From positions 216,514-224,142 of the forward strand of contig DBCS01000008.1 in NCBI GenBank assembly GCA_002293185.1: a stretch of 7,629 bases of DNA. Direction: 5' to 3'. The stretch's first letter is position 1; each line of letters starts with the position of its first letter. This document shows positions 5,376-7,629 of this stretch, one piece after another. A model generated the notes under the pieces. It worked only from the letters and a program-made list of their open reading frames with translations. It was not told the DNA's origin and did not search any database. The stretch comes from Flavobacteriales bacterium UBA952 (GTDB lineage Bacteria; Bacteroidota; Bacteroidia; Flavobacteriales_D; Crocinitomicaceae). The translations under genes and the position numbers were made by a program.

Positions 5376-6650
5376 TTAAAGGCAATCAAGTAGTTGCTCC
5401 AAAGCAAGTCCTCGCGAACCTTTCAAAAGAATTAGTTTATCCTTTATTTGTTGGCCCCTAAGTATTTCTTTGAGTTCTGTTACATTGGCATAACCTGCAG
5501 CGTTCAATGCTTTAAATATAGGCCCAACTGTTAGATACGAAATATGATGGTCAGCTAGGAAATCCAAGATTTTCTGATGTTCCTCTGGGCCTTCAGTACC
5601 CAACTCGAGCATGTCTCCCAATATAACCAACTTATTTGTATGTGTTATTTCATGAAAAGAGCTTAAGGCACTCTGCATACTCGACGGGTTGGCGTTATAA
5701 CAGTCAATAATAACTGTATTATGGTTGGTCTTTTCTACTTGAGAGCGCTTGTTTGTTGGTTTATAGTGGGCAATTGCTTCGTTCATAAGACTTGGCTCTA
5801 CTTCAAAATATAGACCAATGCGCACAGCCGCTAAAAAATTGAAGAAATTATATTTTCCAATGATTTGCGTATGTATAATAGGGGAGTGATAGTCCTTAAA
5901 TGTCCAAGAAAAATGCACATAAGGATCGAGGTAGGCAAGACTTCCTTTTAATTCGCTATTTTGCGTACCGTACGTGTGGTATGAGCTATTATTTTTTTGT
6001 GCGGCACCCCATAATACAGGGTCATCAGCATTGACAAACAAGGCGCCACGATTGGCGGCTACATGTTCATAAAGTTCTGACTTGGTCTTGAGCACGCCTT
6101 CAAAATTGACAAAGCCTTCGAGGTGTGCCTTGCCAATATTGGTGATGAGACCAAAAGTTGGTGCGGCAATTTGGCAAAGCTCAGCGATATCATAAGGCTT
6201 ATTTGCCCCCATTTCAATGATGGCAATTTGATGTTCTGCTCGAAGTTTTAATAAAGTCAGGGGTACGCCAATATGGTTATTAAGATTCCCTTCTGTACAT
6301 AGGACATTGTATGAAGATTGCAACACACAATTAACCAATTCTTTGGTACTCGTTTTGCCGTTACTACCCGTAATACCTATGATCGGTATCTTAAATCGCA
6401 TGCGGTGGGCATATGCTAATTCTTGCAAAAAAAGTAAACCATTAGGCACGAAGTGTATGTTTACTCCGTTGGCAACAGCTTCATCATCAACAATGGCAAA
6501 ACGCGCGCCACCTTCAATTGCATTTTGCGCAAAGGTATTACCGTCAAAATGATCCCCCTTTAGTGCAATGTACATACAATCTTTTTGTATTTGTCTGCTA
6601 TCGGTGCTCACACCATTGCATTCATCAAAAATCGCAAGCCATTTTTCCAT
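5376..6650 (-). CDS. murF: UDP-MurNAc-tripeptide--D-alanyl-D-alanine ligase
   Basis: MurF joins D-Ala-D-Ala to the UDP-MurNAc-tripeptide using ATP. This is the last cytoplasmic step in making the peptidoglycan stem peptide. The 424-residue protein shows, numbered from this ATG, TDSR (16-19) in the substrate-binding N-domain and the P-loop GITGSNGKTSTKE (92-104, K99). It also has EMGANKPYDI (146-155) and KTKSELYE (188-195), the region of the carbamylated lysine in Mur ligases. The C-terminal domain has DCYNANPSSM (316-325) and the MurF hallmark GDMLELGTEGPEEH (345-358). The longer frame from ATG 6665 adds MQLCF and lies ahead of the probable promoter, so 6650 is preferred. A terminator separates it from gldJ upstream. 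Convergence with prfB leaves no room for a normal terminator at its 3' end. Confidence 0.96.
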   Translation of the reverse strand: MEKWLAIFDECNGVSTDSRQIQKDCMYIALKGDHFDGNTFAQNAIEGGARFAIVDDEAVANGVNIHFVPNGLLFLQELAYAHRMRFKIPIIGITGSNGKTSTKELVNCVLQSSYNVLCTEGNLNNHIGVPLTLLKLRAEHQIAIIEMGANKPYDIAELCQIAAPTFGLITNIGKAHLEGFVNFEGVLKTKSELYEHVAANRGALFVNADDPVLWGAAQKNNSSYHTYGTQNSELKGSLAYLDPYVHFSWTFKDYHSPIIHTQIIGKYNFFNFLAAVRIGLYFEVEPSLMNEAIAHYKPTNKRSQVEKTNHNTVIIDCYNANPSSMQSALSSFHEITHTNKLVILGDMLELGTEGPEEHQKILDFLADHHISYLTVGPIFKALNAAGYANVTELKEILRGQQIKDKLILLKGSRGLALEQLLDCL

Positions 6651-6654
6651 AAAA

Positions 6655-6662
6655 CAAAGTTG
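6655..6662 (-). promoter_or_regulatory. Possible -7 box for murF, leaderless arrangement
   Basis: On the minus strand this reads CAACTTTG, five of six fixed bases of TAnnTTTG, and ends four bases before the murF ATG. The geometry is the same as at prfB (ACTTTG, four bases, ATG). It lies just after the gldJ terminator, where a new promoter would be needed. The first-base mismatch and missing -33 box keep this tentative. Confidence 0.4.
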
Positions 6663-6663
6663 C

Positions 6664-6693
6664 AAAAAAAAAGCCCGAAAACTTCGGGCTTTT
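6664..6693 (-). terminator. Intrinsic terminator after gldJ
   Basis: On the minus strand AAAAGCCCGAA pairs with TTCGGGCTTTT (6683-6693 with 6669-6679) around a three-base loop and ends in nine T residues. It begins 18 bases after the gldJ stop codon and ends 13 bases before the murF start. The long U-tract exists only in the gldJ direction. Confidence 0.88.
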
Positions 6694-6711
6694 ATGTATT
6701 AAGTGTAAGAA

Positions 6712-7629
6712 TTATTCTTTGATATCTGGTCTTCGCGAACTACCGATTCTGTCCATAGCGCATCTAAAGCCTATGGTTGCCGAAGATTTATCTTCATCTA
6801 GGTAGCGTCGGTTACCTACAGCAAGCCAATACGCGCGATCTGCCCAAGAACCTCCTTTATACACGCGGCTTTTATCAGAAACCAGCGTGGTAGGCCAACC
6901 AGACTTTCCAGCATTGATTTGCTCATTGTTAAGGTTGTAATTTTCGTGCTCACTCTGATACATAACCAATTTAGGATCTCTTAAACCACTGTTGATTTCT
7001 TCTTTTCTTTGGTTGTTGTTGTAGAAAATAGAAGATTCGAGATCCCCATCAAGGTAGTCAATGTAATCATCTTTGCGATAGTTTAGTCGACCAGCGTTTT
7101 CCTCTACAGTTACGTCTCTCCATCGCTGGCTACCTTTGGTTGTGGTAACAAATTCACTGAGGCCATTACGCAGAGTCATGATCCAGGTGGTGATGGTAGG
7201 ATCGGTACTGTAGGATAAGAACTTGCGTTCTAAATATTCAGCACTGAAAAGTGCAGTATCAATACCGAGAAATGCTGGTGTGGTTTCATAGTCAAAGGCA
7301 AGGGCCATGAGCTCCAGAAGATCTTGTTTTTTGGCACCTTCTTGGATTTCAGTTGGCAAATTTTTGTTGAAAAGTACGCGTTCAATGTAAGCAGATGCTG
7401 CAATGGTACGGCCCTGGTTGTGAAGAGCAATAGCCGTATCTAGCATAATATTGAGCGTATCCAAAAATTCGAATTGCATGCGCTCTTGAGAGGTGAATTG
7501 TGAGTTATTTGAAATGTAATAATTTGAAGGCGCATTGAATTGATACTTACGTGGGTCTTGTTTGGCATAAACACGTGAGTTCATAGGATTATTATTCACA
7601 AAACCTGACTGAGGAGCATTTTGAGCACC
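6712..7629 (-). CDS. gldJ: Gliding motility/type IX secretion lipoprotein GldJ, 3' part
   Basis: The frame stays open to the right edge (305 codons visible), so the N-terminus, lipobox and first part of the sulfatase-modifying-factor fold are missing. The last 50 residues are the end of a formylglycine-generating-enzyme-like domain, with RVYKGGSWADRAYWL, RRYLDEDKSS and GFRCAM. This combination is typical of GldJ and close to its paralogue GldK. A YLDGD segment also fits GldJ. The two catalytic cysteines of true formylglycine-generating enzymes have no counterpart after KGGSW, so the domain should be structural. A helix-rich stretch (visible residues about 45-160) precedes it. GldJ is an outer-membrane-associated lipoprotein needed for gliding and for stability of GldK in the type IX secretion machine. 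From memory, gldJ lies next to murF in Flavobacterium johnsoniae too. The GTG at 7599 is only an internal codon. GldK is the main alternative. Confidence 0.85.
   Translation of the reverse strand, partial: GAQNAPQSGFVNNNPMNSRVYAKQDPRKYQFNAPSNYYISNNSQFTSQERMQFEFLDTLNIMLDTAIALHNQGRTIAASAYIERVLFNKNLPTEIQEGAKKQDLLELMALAFDYETTPAFLGIDTALFSAEYLERKFLSYSTDPTITTWIMTLRNGLSEFVTTTKGSQRWRDVTVEENAGRLNYRKDDYIDYLDGDLESSIFYNNNQRKEEINSGLRDPKLVMYQSEHENYNLNNEQINAGKSGWPTTLVSDKSRVYKGGSWADRAYWLAVGNRRYLDEDKSSATIGFRCAMDRIGSSRRPDIKE

Noticed and set aside
6651..6665. Longer MurF start at ATG 6665
   Set aside because: It adds only MQLCF, overlaps the candidate promoter and abuts the U-tract of the gldJ terminator.
7597..7599. 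GTG at 7599 as the start of the last gene
   Set aside because: The frame is open through the window edge, and the visible protein lacks the signal peptide, lipobox and first part of its domain. The gene therefore continues to the right.

Overview
The window carries eight protein-coding genes, two of them cut by the window edges, packed with short gaps. No stretch longer than about 125 bases lacks a gene. Everything points to a member of the Bacteroidota, most likely of the Flavobacteriales. The reasons are a gldJ-type gliding/type IX secretion gene beside murF, a 650-residue gyrase B without the enterobacterial TOPRIM insertion, and promoter boxes fitting the Bacteroidota -7 consensus TAnnTTTG just upstream of at least four genes. 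DNA is moderately AT-rich. No tRNA, rRNA, insertion sequence, integrase or CRISPR array was seen.

Layout. Bases 1-285 (minus) are the start of a secreted protein of unknown function. It diverges across a 77-base gap from an exported glutathione-peroxidase-like thiol peroxidase (363-899, plus). After a strong intrinsic terminator comes gyrB (1024-2976, plus). A DNA/RNA non-specific endonuclease with a signal sequence (about 2969-3745, plus) overlaps its end by a few bases. A bidirectional terminator separates the nuclease from the convergent gcvH (3821-4198, minus). gcvH and prfB (4292-5374, plus) diverge from a 93-base promoter region. prfB then runs head-on into murF (5376-6650, minus), with one base between the two stop codons. 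Upstream of murF, after a terminator, lies the 3' part of gldJ (6712-7629, minus), which continues past the right edge.

Function. Most genes are housekeeping: DNA topology (gyrB), translation termination (prfB), glycine cleavage (gcvH), and peptidoglycan precursor synthesis (murF). Three or four products are exported: the peroxidase, the nuclease, the unknown left-edge protein and GldJ.

Points worth a second look are mostly regulatory. A terminator-like hairpin lies inside the nuclease signal-sequence codons just after gyrB. prfB and possibly murF look leaderless. prfB lacks the usual programmed frameshift. prfB and murF converge with no visible terminator. I do not see a wholly new biological system here.
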